Shown one piece after another: positions 1-12,799 of a stretch of 64,000 bases of DNA; position 1 is the first letter of the stretch, and every line of letters starts with the position of its first letter. Both the position numbers and the translations under genes were made by a program. Location: NCBI GenBank assembly GCA_000727475.1, contig KL647316.1, forward strand, positions 1,591,750 through 1,655,749. Direction: 5' to 3'. The DNA comes from Sarcocystis neurona (Eukaryota; Apicomplexa; Conoidasida; Eucoccidiorida; Sarcocystidae). Under the pieces are notes generated by a model. The model saw only the letters and a program-made list of their open reading frames with translations. It did not search any database and was not told where the DNA came from.

Positions 1-850
1 GCCAGCGCTTCGGACGCACACTCGTGGAAAAGGTGGTAGTTTGCACTCGGTGTCACTCACTTGCAGTGACCGCTAAGTAGTGGCACGTCGCCCGCCCAAC
101 CGGGTGCGTTCTGCAGACGCTGAACGGCGGTCAAAGGAACCTGTGTGGGAACGCTAGACATTTTGACATAGGTGTATTAGTGTATATACATTGTTGTGTA
201 CATTTCACGTATGCGTAGTTCCAAGCGTACATATTCGAGTTTTCGTTAACATGTGTCACTCTTCAAAAGCCTCAAAAGGAAGCATGTATAACATTCTGTC
301 CGCAGTTGCAGACGGTCGTGTAGCCACCTAGTTGCCTCCTTGATTTTAACCCTGGTGTTCCGTGCATTCAAGCAGTAAAAGTTTGATGGCCCTCTGAAGC
401 AGCTACAATGCAAACACTTCGGGAGTTTTAACTTCCAGCAGTTACGTTATATGTTGCTTTTCGACTCGGGGCAGCACGGCTGAAGGCTGCGGATGCAGGC
501 GCGACTTGCGCGGTGCATGCGTACACGCACATGTGTTTGAAACTCGACTAACCCACACAGTTACCCAAGGAAAGATTCACAATCTCGCATACATATACGG
601 CGTTGCGCCGGCAGTTGCAGGCTTTCTTCTACACATCGGAGGAGCGACACAAATATACGCATGTAAATACACCGAAACGCTTCATGTCTGCACCCCCTGG
701 CGAATCTCTATACACGTTTCAGACACATACTGAAGTACGTATGTACGTACACTATACTACACACCCACGCGTATCTGCACTTTACCAGTCACGAAGTACA
801 TCCAGTGGGAGGACATCCATATAGTTTCAAATATCCGGGCTTCGATGTCG
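1..850. other. No supported gene in the left edge
   Basis: Both strands were read and no recognisable gene, RNA or repeat family was found. The stretch has only short open frames (up to 75 codons) and several TGT/TAC-rich segments, such as the alternating purine-pyrimidine sequence near 180-240. Nothing here supports a call. Confidence 0.5.
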
Positions 851-859
851 GTGGAGCCC

Positions 860-1560
860 TTATTTTGGTGGTGCTCTGCTTCTCTTGCTGCTTCTGCCGT
901 TGTTTCTGGTACAGCTGCTATGGCAGCGTTCGAGTGCTGTTGCTGCTGCTGCTGTTGACCACGAAGACGATGTCCTTGTCCACTGTTGCTGGCTGTTCTG
1001 CCGCTGCTGTTGCGGCGCGCTCTTGGGTTGCTGTCGACTATGAAGACGATGACTTTGTCCACTGCAGCTGGCTACTCTGCAGCTGCTGTTGCGGCGCTCT
1101 TGAGCCGCGGTTGACCACGAAGACGATGACTCTTGGGCTGTTGCTACCGCGTGCGTACCTGCTGTTGCTTAGGCGTTGTTGACAATGTGTCCTCCGCTGC
1201 TGCTGGGTGCTCTGCGGCTGCTTCCTGTGCTGTTTCCCTCGCCGTTGCATCCGGTGTTCTAGCAATCAAGAAGAATGCGCGCGACAGCGGGTGCTGCTGC
1301 ACCTCGTGGTGCAACTGCTGATGTTTCTGTCGGCGCTGCAGTGTGCGCTGCCGGTGTCGCTACTGCTTCCTGTGTTGCTCTTGCCTGTGCGCCGACGTTT
1401 GTATGGCTATTGTTCACGATGGTGCATATGCTGCCACGTGAGCCGCTGCTTCGTCTCTGATGCCTGCTGCAGCTGCGCTGCGCGCACCTGTGCTGACTGC
1501 TGTCCTGTATGTCCGGCGGTTTGTGTGGTGGTCTTTCAGATTTTTTCCTCCCTGTCGTAA
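860..1560. repeat. CTG/CAG-rich low-complexity region with ~78-bp tandem units
   Basis: The plus strand is dominated by CTG, TGC and GCT triplets, including an almost pure CTG run at 937-957. Inside it a unit of 77-79 bp carrying the core GAAGACGAT recurs at about 963, 1042 and 1119. Every frame gives low-complexity peptide. The minus strand has a Gln-rich frame with seven consecutive Gln (open frame 757-1062). The plus strand has Ala-rich and Cys/Leu-rich frames between 1184 and 1460. Homopolymeric amino-acid runs encoded by CAG repeats are known as a hallmark of Eimeria genomes, which is one reason for the organism guess. Whether any frame is translated cannot be told; the repeats keep no single frame open across the whole stretch. 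Confidence 0.7.
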
Positions 1561-1599
1561 CAGTAGGGCCTGTGATGCAACTTTGTTGTGACGATTATC

Positions 1600-4500
1600 C
1601 ATTTTCATAACTGGTGTAACAAGAAACGGCGTTTGGAAAGCAACGTGTGTGTTACCTCTTCTCTTATAGTTACGACTGTCGAAAATAGCTTATGTTCAGA
1701 GTGCCCAGCCTCTCTTCGCTGGTAACAGTTTCTTCTCTCTTCTACCTTGTTTTAGAGATATACCTCACCATTCTCTGCACTGCTTCGGCTGGGCACCGCA
1801 CGGGACTGTCCCGCGTTTCCCCCTCCGCCCCGATCGCACGCTGCTCAATTTGCTCGTTCTCGAGTGCCGCCGTCCGTATTATGAAGGCGGTGAAATGTGT
1901 TTTCTTCGAGAGATGCTGTAGCTACAGCGCCGGTGAATGCACAGCTTCCTCATCTGATATAACAACTTTGTTTCAATGCGAAGCTCTAGCACTGGATATA
2001 AAGCTTGGCGCTATTTGCCGTTGCCTACAATACTGTATACTGCGTAGCTGTCTAAACAAGGACGCTCAAATGCTGTAAATATTTCATCTTCGGTGGCATG
2101 GGTGTCACAGCTGACGGGACGCGTCTGACACGACAGGTGGAACTTCTCTTACGCGACAGGTGAGAACACCAATTTACGGCTGTGCGTGTTCATTGTTCTT
2201 CCTGCTGTATCTCTGCTCTGTTTCCAACGCGGAGGAGAGCGCCCACCTTATGAAGCGCCTTTTTGGTGTAGGGCAGTCTCAGACGTAGGAAGTATGTTTT
2301 CGGGCGGAAAAGGCTCGAAGAAATGAACCAACTCATCCCGGCCAGGGGACAACAGCGTACAAGAGCTACACTATCTCAGGAACTTCAAAAAAAGCATCGG
2401 TTTAGGCTCTAAAGTGACTACTACGGTACTGTATTTCCCATGCAGACCCTCATACAAACGTTCGTGCAAGTGCTTGCTGTAGGTGCCTTTAAAAGAAGCG
2501 TCACTTTCACGCGTAACGCCTGCATTAATTGCTTTACCAAAGTCTTTCCACATGCTTTTACCAGGATTTCCCCCCGGCGTACGTCCGAAGAGCGAGTCGC
2601 AAAGGTATGTTCACAGATTTTGGAACTCTCGTGATCATTTGTGCGAAACTACAGGGGCAGTTTGTGGAGGTTTCGGCATACAGCATTTCCCGAATCCGTT
2701 TGCCAAGCCACTTCCGACAACTGCATCTCTACAGCAGCCGCGTCCACTAGTACCAGCATGATATGGCCTTTACTCCAGTGTTCTGTCAGTTCTGCTACAC
2801 GTACTCGTGCGCAGGCTCTCCATGTATCCCCTAAGGAACGCTACAAATTCCTGTGAAACAGTTTTGCCAGAAGCCTGTAGTACCTGTATTTTGCCAACCA
2901 CGCATTTTTCGTGAACAATACGCGTGCATCCATGTGGTCTGGTATGTGCGCGACGATCCACTAAGTAAAACTGCCAAGTGGACGAATGGACTGGCACCTG
3001 AGGCTTGTAAGCACGAAACTTCTCATGTATAGGCGTTCAAATGCGTATACATGTGGAAGTGTATGCGATTAGAGGAGTTTGCAGGCGCAGCCGGCGACTG
3101 GTAGACACACGTGCATGCACACTCCATCGCCTAAAGATGTATTCACTTACGACCGTAAATTATTCGCAGTTATGAGCGCAGTACAATCCAGGCATCGAAA
3201 TTCTGTGGCGGCCGGCGAGGGTCACTAGGGTCCTGGTAGCGCTAGCTGTGTCTGAGCGCGGTGCAGCCTCGTTATTTTAAGGCGAACCGGCGGCGGCAGC
3301 GGCTGCTGGAGGGACAGGAATGGAACGTCCTGCAGATTTGTCTCTTTCTCCTTTCAAGCGTCAGAATCGAAGCAACTGTTATCGGGTGATGCTGCTGCAG
3401 CTGTAAGAAAGCTGGCAACAGGTCTTCGTGCGATGCACGTGGAAACGTATCGCACCCGGCAGTTGTAGAGACAAGGGGGGTCTCTGTTTCGAGATCTCGA
3501 TCCATCAAGTCAAGCATGTAGCACTTGAAATGCCCGTGTACCTCACGAGGAAGGACGGTGCAGAACCGAAGGGTGTGAGGCAACGCCTGGCACCAAGTGA
3601 AGGTCGAGACGAGACAGGAGTTGTCCGTAGCACAGGAGATACCGAGAGTGTAGAAGCCCGTAAATACCCACGAATTCGTCCTATTCCTCAACAGTTGAGA
3701 CGAGTATGTTCTGAGCATATCCAGAGGGGTCTTGAACCTGTGCAAAAGTAGAGATTCGGATAGACTCACTGCAATACCTGTTCCTTTTTACTGGGTACTC
3801 ATCTCGTGGAAGTACACTCGCTGTTGTATGGATGCGCATGCAGGAGCGTCGAGATATATCGGTCTGCACAAACTCACAGGCGGCGGAATAACGCCGATTT
3901 CCCTACTGCAAGGAGATCGCTTGCAGGAACTGGCTTAATTAAATCCATAGAGCACAGTCACAAGAACGAGAGCACTGATGGACACACTTGAAGAAACTAG
4001 TAGTGAGGCGTCTCCGAGTCTACACGCTCCGAAAGGGCAGCGACGAAGAAGAAGCACCTAGTGTTAACTGAGACAGAAAGCAAGCAGCCGAGAAGTAGGC
4101 CTCTCAGATGTCGTACGCGTTAGCACACGTAGCATGCTTTCAAGTACGCAGGCAGCTTCCGAAGGCGTGATTTGTACAGAACTCGATGAAGCGCAGTCGC
4201 AAAAAATGTAGGAAGACGCACCTCTCGCAGGAAAGCGTAATAAATATGAGGAAACAGATTCTTCTAAAGCCTTGCCTTTCTATGATATGGACTCTTCCCA
4301 ACGGCTTCTACACCCGAGTGGCGCTCAGCAACCACTCGCAGCAGACGTGTAAGGACGCTACGAAGGCGTTTGCAGACGGTGCCGAATGCACGACGACAAG
4401 CAGTTACTATTGTTTTATCTGATCAACCTCGTTTGTTGAAAAAAGCAAAGCCGTCGCTTGCTGGCCGTGGTAATGAAGTTCTCATGGGTAGAGTTTGTGT

Positions 4501-7500
4501 CTGGAAACGGACTTGCATGCATTTGGACAATCACGCAAAAGTGAACGTTTGTAGCTCTCTAAAACAGCGTACGGGGAAGAAGACGGCCACTGATATGTAC
4601 GTAAGCCTACGCATTCGTACCCGTGTCGTACGAAAAGGAAAGGAAGGCAAAGTCTGCATATGTGTACGCGCGTATTAACTGCTACGCGCCTCTATTGATA
4701 ATCTCGGACGAAAGGGAAGAAAATTCTAATTGAAGCATGTGTATAGTGGTGGAAGGAAGAGGGGTGAGAGTGCGATCCCCTCTCAGTCAACTGAGACGCA
4801 AAGGGCAGAAAGTGCGTCTGCGCGGCACCGAAAAAAGTGCACGTGAGTCTTTGATCACAGATGCAGGGTGTATTTGACTGCCTAGGCAGCAAGATTACCT
4901 ATTAAACGTGCCGTTGTGCTTCACACACAAACACGGTAGAGAGGTGCTTTTCTGCAAACTCCCAGAACATCAAGCTTCTACAGATGAGGTCGAGCAAGGC
5001 GATCTCGCGAGAACCTTCGGCAGATGCGGAGAAAAAGGTATTGCACTCGGCGGTTCAGAAGCTTTGCCAGTTGAGAGTTTGAAGCACATCCGTAGCTGCG
5101 CATAAGCGGTCAAACAGCAAGAGCTGTCCAGACCCTTCGGGAGCAGGTAGCAGGACTGAACGGGCGTAAACGAGAAGGCTGGTGTCTAACACGTAGCGCG
5201 GCCGCCACCGGCCGACGGGGAGCGAAAGGAGCAACCAAAAAGAAACAGTACCGTAAAGAACATGAGTTAGAACAGACGAATAATGTAGTAACGGTGTCTT
5301 GATGTTGCAGCAAAAGCAGTTGCCTTGTATTGTCGTAGTTGGGACGAAGCATCTGGTGTTTTGTTCATCAATAAAGGGGAAAGAAACCTGCACACTCTCC
5401 TCTGTGACGATCTTGCTCATGCTTGCAAAATACATCAGTAAGAACTATGAACTACACGCAGCAACTTGGCACAACAGCTGCCGCTACTGCTGCAGGAAAG
5501 AAAATTCGAGTAGCAGCTGCAACGTTAACCACCGCACGAATATGTACAGTGTTTACATCTAATTAGAAGCACCATTTAGACGGGCTTGACGTAACAGGAA
5601 CGCAGAGCTTACCTGAATTGTACATGGTATTGTGGATGTGCACACACATGTGGCCTCATTCCTTTCACAATAGGATATCGCACCGACGAGCATTTGCAGT
5701 GTGTCGGCTCCACCCTGTAAGAGCCCATTTGCGTAATCACTGGGGCAGGTAGCACGTGCCACAGAAGTGGGCCCATCGACTTCATTTTTCGAACACCGCG
5801 CATATGCTTTTCTGTTCGTTTTGCACCATTGTAAACGAAGCAACTTTAACAGGACTGCTAAAAACCGTTGCTCGTGCGTTAGTTAAAACCGCACTTGGAG
5901 TCGTCTCAAGAATCGGCCGCGGGGAGGAGTACACGTGAAAACGAGCAGTTGTTTTCCACTCGACCTCCCTCTGTTTCTCTCCACTCCATCCTTCGCAGGG
6001 AAAGTAACTGGTTCACGCCACTGGAGTCCCGTATGCAGCATACAGGACAGCACCGGTGTGGTGCTGGCACAAGTGTATGCATTCGTCCAAAACCAAGCCT
6101 ATATGCCGTGCAAGTAGCCGTAGTGACACCCAACGGATCGTTCACCAGCGCCAAACGAGGCGTGAAGACGCAGCACCGCAATGGAAAAATAACTGGAGAG
6201 GCGCCACACCTCAGTAATTCGGCATACGGGACCTCCTCGTTAACCCTGTGAACCCCGCTCGCTTCATGCATCATGAGGCTGTCAGGTAATCTGAGGACTA
6301 TTATTTTCATAAGCCCACACGTGGGTCTTCCTGGAGCTTTAGCATTTGAGGTTTTGTATGCATGTAAAGAATTTTGATCTTGGACTGCAGGGCGTTGATA
6401 CGTTCCTGATTAAGCTCTGCTTGGGTCCGCAGGTGGCGGAAAACGCTTGTCGCGTGTTTCCGTAATTCACCTTGACTGTTCGTTCTCGGTCGAGATCGCA
6501 CCTGAGGAAAAACGCTGTCTACAAATTGATATAGGTTTGACGCAATGCCCGGGATGCACCGGACCACTTCACGAAGCAGCATCATTTACACATATCTGTA
6601 ATATATGCGTATGGGCACCAACGCTGTCACAATCTATGTACGTCTATCCGTCTGCGAAGGCAGCCGTGTCCTTCCAATACCTTCCCACTAAAGGACAAAA
6701 TGGGTGCATCATACAACTACTACCTGACAGTGTTTCGTCCGAGATGCAGAATGTGCCAGACGGGGGATGTATGCCGGCACACGTCTTCGCAGTGCGCGTA
6801 TTCGAACACCTACCTGAGGGGTGGTGGTGTACATCCATTCACGTAAACTTGGATTTTCAATCTGGGGATAGAACACACCAGATAGTGCATTCAACTTGTA
6901 CGTAGCAGCCTCGCAGCTTCTGTGAAGGTCAGTCAACGCTGCGTTCAATTCCGCAGCACGACCTTCGTATAACGGAAGCGGAGACCTTGAACCATCCATT
7001 TGCCGTTTGAGACCACCGAGATCGGAAGTATCCCGTGGCAGACCATACGACACTGTGCAGGAAGCAACATTGCATCAAACGTGTCGAATAATTACCGGCA
7101 GCTACAACGACTTTTCGCGCGTCGTGAAACCTATGTTTTTCCACTTCCGGTGGAGCCCTCGTAGTAATGCGCAGTAAATCTTAAAGGCGGAGAAACTGAG
7201 CACTTTCTGTGCTGGGCCATGCACTGTCTCTTGAAGCCGGACGACACACTTCGCACCTGATTAATATCATACGAACTGTTCCTCTGGGACGATCGCCGTC
7301 CTACGGCGTGTTACGTTAAAGAAATGCAGCGATTCTCCAATGCTACACGAGCAGTGCTGCCTAGGTACAGAAATGCTCCTCCGTTAGTGTCAACCTGGCG
7401 ACCTTGGCTATAGCAACAGTAAGAGGTCTATGAGACTTTCAAAGATCCGGTGTTGCACGCACGATACTTCAGCTGTAGTCGGCGCAAGGCAGCAGCAGAA

Positions 7501-8700
7501 TATGCCACTTGTGCGGCCAGCAGCCTCCGCTACCTCTACTGCAGTTCATCGTATGAAAAGGTAAGCCGAAAATAGCGTACACACCTGCCTGCACAGAAGC
7601 CCTCGTACCCTCATACTACTGATCCACACGCCTGCTGGGGAAGCAGAGATAACCCGAATCCAGGGGATACCTGGCAGATTACGTATCAACGTGTAATATC
7701 ATTGTTTTAGGAGGTAACAATCACTGCCGTAAGTCTGGAAACGCCGTAGCACGCCTAATAGAACACGAGTTTGGACAAGGCTTCTGCCCTGTAAGGAGCG
7801 CGCGAGTCTCCCTGCAGGATTCCTCCCCCACTCTAGTGGAACTTTCTGCGCACGCGACCTTTTGAGGGCGTCCCTATGTCAACCCCACTACTAATCTTCG
7901 TACCTTTCTTCGCGAGCGTGTCGCACCGTTCAGGGAGCGTTGACGACAGAGCATCGACGCGCTCTGCGATTGTACGGGAACTATTCGAATACACGCGTCC
8001 GTAATACGACATAAGAGCGAACTTGATGTCGTCCAAGTTTGCTCGTGCATCTCCCACTACAAAGTTGGTAGGAAGGCGTTTCTGCCCCTTCTGCGTATTA
8101 CTCTGTAGCGCAAGAAGAGGTCGTTCACGCCCTTCTGACGCGTCCTGGCATGAGGAGCCATAATTCATCCTTCGAGGGTCGACAGTCATCTTGCACATCG
8201 AGTGGAGGCCGCGTATGCCGTCTTTTTCATCCATGGTATGATTAACCCGCATGCGCGTGCTTACCATGCAAAATTGTCATCCGTCAAATATAACGCTTGC
8301 GCTGTACTGCGTACACCATACGTCATCGGCGGTTTCGTACTGGTACCCGTTTTGAAAAACATTCCCTGAACAAGACTGTCTTACAGCCGTGTTGTTGAAG
8401 TGCTTCCAATACCTCCTCGACTTGATCCTTGACGACGCTTAGTAGGCAATTATCCTTTGCAGGTGCACGGACAACTGGCTGCTGTGAAAACTTCATACAC
8501 TTGGCGAGTGCCACTGCCGGCAACCGTGTCCTACTTCGGTAAAACCATGCGAAACAAGAGACGAAGGGAATTCACGGCCACACGCTGCCCATCCGGAAAA
8601 AGAAAGTTCAAGGCCTGAAGAACGCACGACTGTACACATCAAGATGCTCTGCATATATCGATGCTGCGTCTCAAGCTGCCACAACAAACAGGTAACACAC
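1600..8700. other. Unassigned sequence, short open frames only
   Basis: No gene is supported. The longest frames are 165 codons (minus, 3272-3769), 152 codons (plus, 6447-6905) and 144 codons (minus, 7833-8267), all within or near the length expected by chance in sequence of this composition. None shows a motif I can name with confidence. A weak retroelement-like peptide at 3428-3751 and a possible terminal exon at 5999-6251 are listed separately. Confidence 0.4.
5999..6251 (+). CDS. Possible terminal exon, unknown product
   Basis: A strong pyrimidine tract (about 5955-5994) ends in a CAG at 5996-5998, which would be a good 3' splice site. From there one frame stays open for about 84 codons to a stop at 6249-6251. 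The peptide is hydrophilic with no motif I recognise. The same frame is also open upstream through the pyrimidine tract to an ATG at 5895, so the splice site is not needed to explain it. A 134-codon frame lies on the other strand. This is a weak candidate, kept because splice-like signal and open frame coincide. Confidence 0.15.
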
Positions 8701-8760
8701 CTGAAGATGCTTCCAAAAGGATCTGGCAGCCGTCATTGATCAACAAATGAAGTGTGCAGG

Positions 8761-8805
8761 AAGGCACGTAAGAATTTGCAAAAAAGGCATGTAAGAATTA
8801 GCAAC
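8761..8805. repeat. Short tandem duplication, 23-bp unit x2
   Basis: Two adjacent copies of a 23-bp unit beginning AGGCA(C/T)GTAAGAATT are seen, differing at a few positions. It probably arose by local slippage. No gene surrounds it. Confidence 0.7.
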
Positions 8806-8894
8806 GGCGCTTGTCACAGGCCTGCCCGCGAACGCGCAGCCACGTAGATACGCAGCTGCTGATATCGCGGCTACGACGGCGTTGACTGACTGAC

Positions 8895-11800
8895 AGCGCC
8901 GCTGGCTGGCGGCCAGCGCCGTTGTCACACGCATGCACTCGCAGTGAATGTTCGACTAGTCGGTTGATGGGTCCTCACACTGTCGAACTGCAAGATGTAG
9001 TCGAGCAAAGAATAGTTTGTGAGGCACAAGGCACTAGAGAATTAAGGCCACACTTATTGTGGAAATGGTCTCGAGACTCTTTTGCAACATGCACGATGGT
9101 ATCGGCATGTCTCGTTCGTCTGTCTGAAGTGGTGCGGCGTGCCGCTACAGCTGGTAGTAGGCGTCGTCCCTCAGTGCGGCTGCGTGAGCGCAATTTCGCC
9201 ATAATCTGCCCTATTCGCCCGTGATCGTGTGTTCCATAACTTCAACCAAGTTTGTGCCTGCCGCCTGCAGTAGGACTTGTAGTTCGTTTTGTGGCGACAT
9301 TTTGGCGGAGGGACGCTTAGATGGCAATTACTGTAGAGTGCAGTTCTGTGTCTTCCTCTAGTGGGAGCCACGAGAACATACGCTCTCCATCTGAGAGGAC
9401 ACGTTGACGAAGCGGCATGCCTAGGATTTATGTGAGCGGTGTGTAGATGAGAGATCACGCGGCAGTGGGCCGGCGCTTAGTTATGGATTGCTCTGCTGCG
9501 TGGGACACCCGCATCATAACGTTGGTTGTTTACGTGCCACACCGCCGCAGATGAGACACAGTGGGCAACGACGCATCGTTAGTCACTGTACAGCTACACC
9601 AGTAGCGAGCAGCTCGCTCAGTACGTCAGCCATTGGTTTCTTTAGGCAGCACCATTGCTGTACGATGCCACAAGTACCCCTGATGAGCGGAGGAAGCGCA
9701 AAATCCGTGTGGCAGAGGGCCGGACTGTCCATCAGCTTTGCGCCTTTAGATGCGCAGTTGCGATGTACAACTAGACAGACACACACGCACTTTGTGCGAG
9801 GCCTCCGTCTTGTATGAAGTGTCGCACGGGCAGCTCCTTTTCCCGGCAGGCGAACTTTGGCCGAGGAACAGTACATGCGGGGGAAATGTCCCTAGGAGTA
9901 TTGTTACATAATCGGTTTGTTGTCGACGTGTTGGCTGCATATAGCCGCGCGAGGAAATAACAGCACAAGACGATTTTACTGGAGTAAGGCGCACAGCGTC
10001 GTTCAGAACTTTGTTGAAGTTATCACCTAGCCTAGGAGGGAAACGGGACGAACCTCAGAACGAGACGCGCAGAGCAAAATTTCTTCTAAACACTGACTGG
10101 ATACACGGCCCATCTCGCAGGAGGCAAACGTTCCTTGATCTCTGCAAGAGTAGCCGTACAATTAAGCTAGTCAAAACTGCCATCATTGCAGTTACGTCTT
10201 CGAGGAACACTGGTGTTGACTATGACTCCTGCGTGCTAAACAGATAGGCTCCGAAGAGGTTGAGAGACCACTGTAGAGGCCGTTGTCTCAAGAAGGCAAA
10301 AGCCATCCAAAGAAATACATTTTCAGGGCGGATGGAGGTGTTTAGTCTCACGGGGCAAGAGGACATTCCTTGACGCTGTTGAATGCAGCGTAGCCTGCTA
10401 TAATAGTTCAGCCCAAGCGGCGATTTGTATCAACACATGAGGCTCGCCTCTTATCCCGGCGGAAGCGTTCGGGCGAAATTTCACGTGTTCTTTCACTCCC
10501 GAAGAGCTGCGAGGCTGGCACTGCTGCATTAATTTTTAATTGCCCCTGAGCGTCGTTTAGTGGGCGGACTTTGCGTACTGCTGAATTCGTGCAACTTGTT
10601 ATCCCGCAGAGGTACGAGCAGCTGATCTGATTGTGGTCAGAAACAAAAGCATGTTCACAATGGAAATCCCGCCCTTTACGGATTGGAGGTGGATATCTTC
10701 TAATGCTCCGCAGGATCATGGCTCCTAAGCTTAAAGGATTCCGATTTCCTTGTCTGCGACAAAGGCCGGCCGCATGCCATCTTCGCTGAGCTGCGCCTCC
10801 AAACCGACAGCTACTGAGGCCGTTGCACAAATACAATCCTCGTGCAGTGTACGTATTACTAGCTTGCACAATGAATTCGTAGGAGGAGGCTACACGAGAA
10901 CACAAGCGAAGTGAAACTCCTGTCCGGCTAACCCTGAAGATTCTAAGTATCGGAGGAACGGCGCAGAAGGGACGACATTACGTTAGCTCTGACACGTGTG
11001 CTGGTGCCTTGGACAATGTGTTGAAAATGAATTTGAATTATACAGCTTTTGAAGAGCAGAATACATCGTAAGGTGTGTCGCTGTTAATCAGTGTTTCGCT
11101 GGTGGTAGTACCAAAATGGCGAGACACTGCTAACCTGACGTTTCCTTAGAAGCTACTCCGCCAACTTACTGTGCCAAGTCACACAACTGCGTCGTCAAGA
11201 TCATTGAATGTAGGCATCCCCGGATTGAGGACGGTAAGAAGGGACATCAGTGTGCCTCGCAACGCCCCCTGTAGATTGCTGACGTGTGCTAATGAAGCTG
11301 TTGTCAATCTCTGACCCGCAGTCCAGAACGAATTACAGCGTTCGTCGACTCACTACTTGGCGTGAAAGCGCTGAAGTCTGTTCTTCTGTCAATGGTGCCT
11401 CATTCTGGAACACTATTTCCGTGTGCCTAAATGAGATTCCACTTCACCGCGTAGAGGGGACGATGCATGCACTTCTTGAATTCACTTCGTCAGTAGACGT
11501 AATCACTCGACAGGTGGCGTTGAGAGCCACACTGATTTGCGCGCTGCTGTCGAGACAAGACGGACATCGAAAATGTATGTTACAGTTGCGTTGAAGAGGG
11601 GTGGGTGGGTTGATACAGAAGTTTTCTCGTTGTAACTTCACAACGTTGTGTCTCGATAACCCACTCGAGTGGACGCATGAAACGTCCACGACCACGGTGG
11701 GAGAGAAGCGCATGCAGCCACACCGCAGCGTTTTAACAGTATATAGCCACAACGATGGATGGGAATGACCATTCCTCATTAGTCATCAGCAAGCGCCTTA

Positions 11801-12000
11801 GTGCATTACGCGCCAATGAAAAGTAGGAGAACTAGGATCAGATTACTGAGACTGCAGTTCAACCGGTATCGGCTGTGAATCCTGCGCGTTGGTAATTAGG
11901 CGAAACATGGAAGCAGGGGTGTTGAGTGCGATGTCGGCAGGTGATGGATTGAAGACCATAAGATGTACATGGTTATTGACCGTCATTCGGGAGATGTACT
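8895..12000. other. Unassigned sequence
   Basis: Only short open frames are present; the longest is 165 codons on the minus strand at 10408-10905, with no recognised motif, signal peptide or membrane segment. No RNA gene or mobile element was seen. Confidence 0.4.
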
Positions 12001-12003
12001 GCA

Positions 12004-12172
12004 TGAAACGTTTCAATGCATTTGTTACGGGGCAGTGAAAAGCTTGTAAATACGGGTCAGGTGACCGTCGGTGGGGATGTGTAATAAGTAAAAAGTCTCA
12101 ATGCATTCGTTGCCGGGCAATGAAGAGCGAGCGAGTACGGATGCGGTGACGGAAGCCGCATTTGCGCAGTTC
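12004..12172. repeat. Tandem duplication, ~85-bp unit x2
   Basis: Two head-to-tail copies of about 85 bp share TCAATGCATT(T/C)GTT near their left ends (12012 and 12097), followed by GGGCA(G/A)TGAA, and both run on into a GGT(C/A)... GTGAC segment. The copies are perhaps three-quarters identical. Phrases resembling GGTGTTGAGTGCG also occur on either side, near 11915 and 12220, so the duplicated area may be larger. Confidence 0.6.
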
Positions 12173-12521
12173 TTGCTGCGAACCTTACGCCTTGTCTGAC
12201 CAGTTGGGGGCATGTGTGTTGAGTGCGGTGTCCGCTTTGCTGGGATGCGTCGTAGTGGATCAGAGGCGGCAGAACCTGACCCTCGTGTTTCGTCAGCATT
12301 TCCGGAAATCGTGGTGTTCCTTGAGGTCCTCCGGAAAACTTCTAATTCACCACAATGATTCACTTTTGTGTACTTGATCGAACACTTTCACTTCGAAGCC
12401 TTCAAGCTCCATTGACTCCTCGCGTTTTGTATAGAACCCGAAAGGTGTTGCGTACTAATTGCAGGTCGTGCCTCACGGTACTGGCTTATGTCGAACAAGC
12501 CGCTGCATACAGTTAAGAGAA

Positions 12522-12720
12522 GTGTCCACACTTTGGGTACTCAACTACACGAAATGACTTTGCTTGCCGTCTGCAACTCGGCAGCACGCTGTGGGACAGC
12601 GAGGAAGTGGCGTGTCCATACTTTGGGAAGTCAACGATACGAAATGACTTTTTGCCTGCCGTGTGCAACTTGGCAGCATGCTGTGGGACACAGAGGAAGC
12701 GGCGTTTCCAACTTCGACAC
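12522..12720. repeat. Tandem duplication, 90-bp unit x2.2
   Basis: The unit begins GTGTCCA(C/T)ACTTTGGG at 12522 and again at 12612, and continues through a shared ACGAAATGACTTT segment and a shared GGCAGCA(C/T)GCTGTGGGACA. A third, truncated start appears near 12702. The two full copies are roughly 85% identical, much closer than the diverged units at the right of the window, so this is a fairly recent local duplication. Confidence 0.85.
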
Positions 12721-12799
12721 TTTTTGTTTCAAACACGATTTCAAATACCAGTCGTGCCTAGAAGACTCATACCTCAGACTTGCAAAATTGTAACTGCTT

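Noticed and set aside
3272..3769. 165-codon minus-strand frame as a gene
   Set aside because: It has no recognised motif, is near the chance limit for this much sequence, and overlaps an equally plausible plus frame.
10408..10905. 165-codon minus-strand frame as a gene
   Set aside because: No motif, no signal peptide, no repeat or homologous copy; length is near the chance limit.
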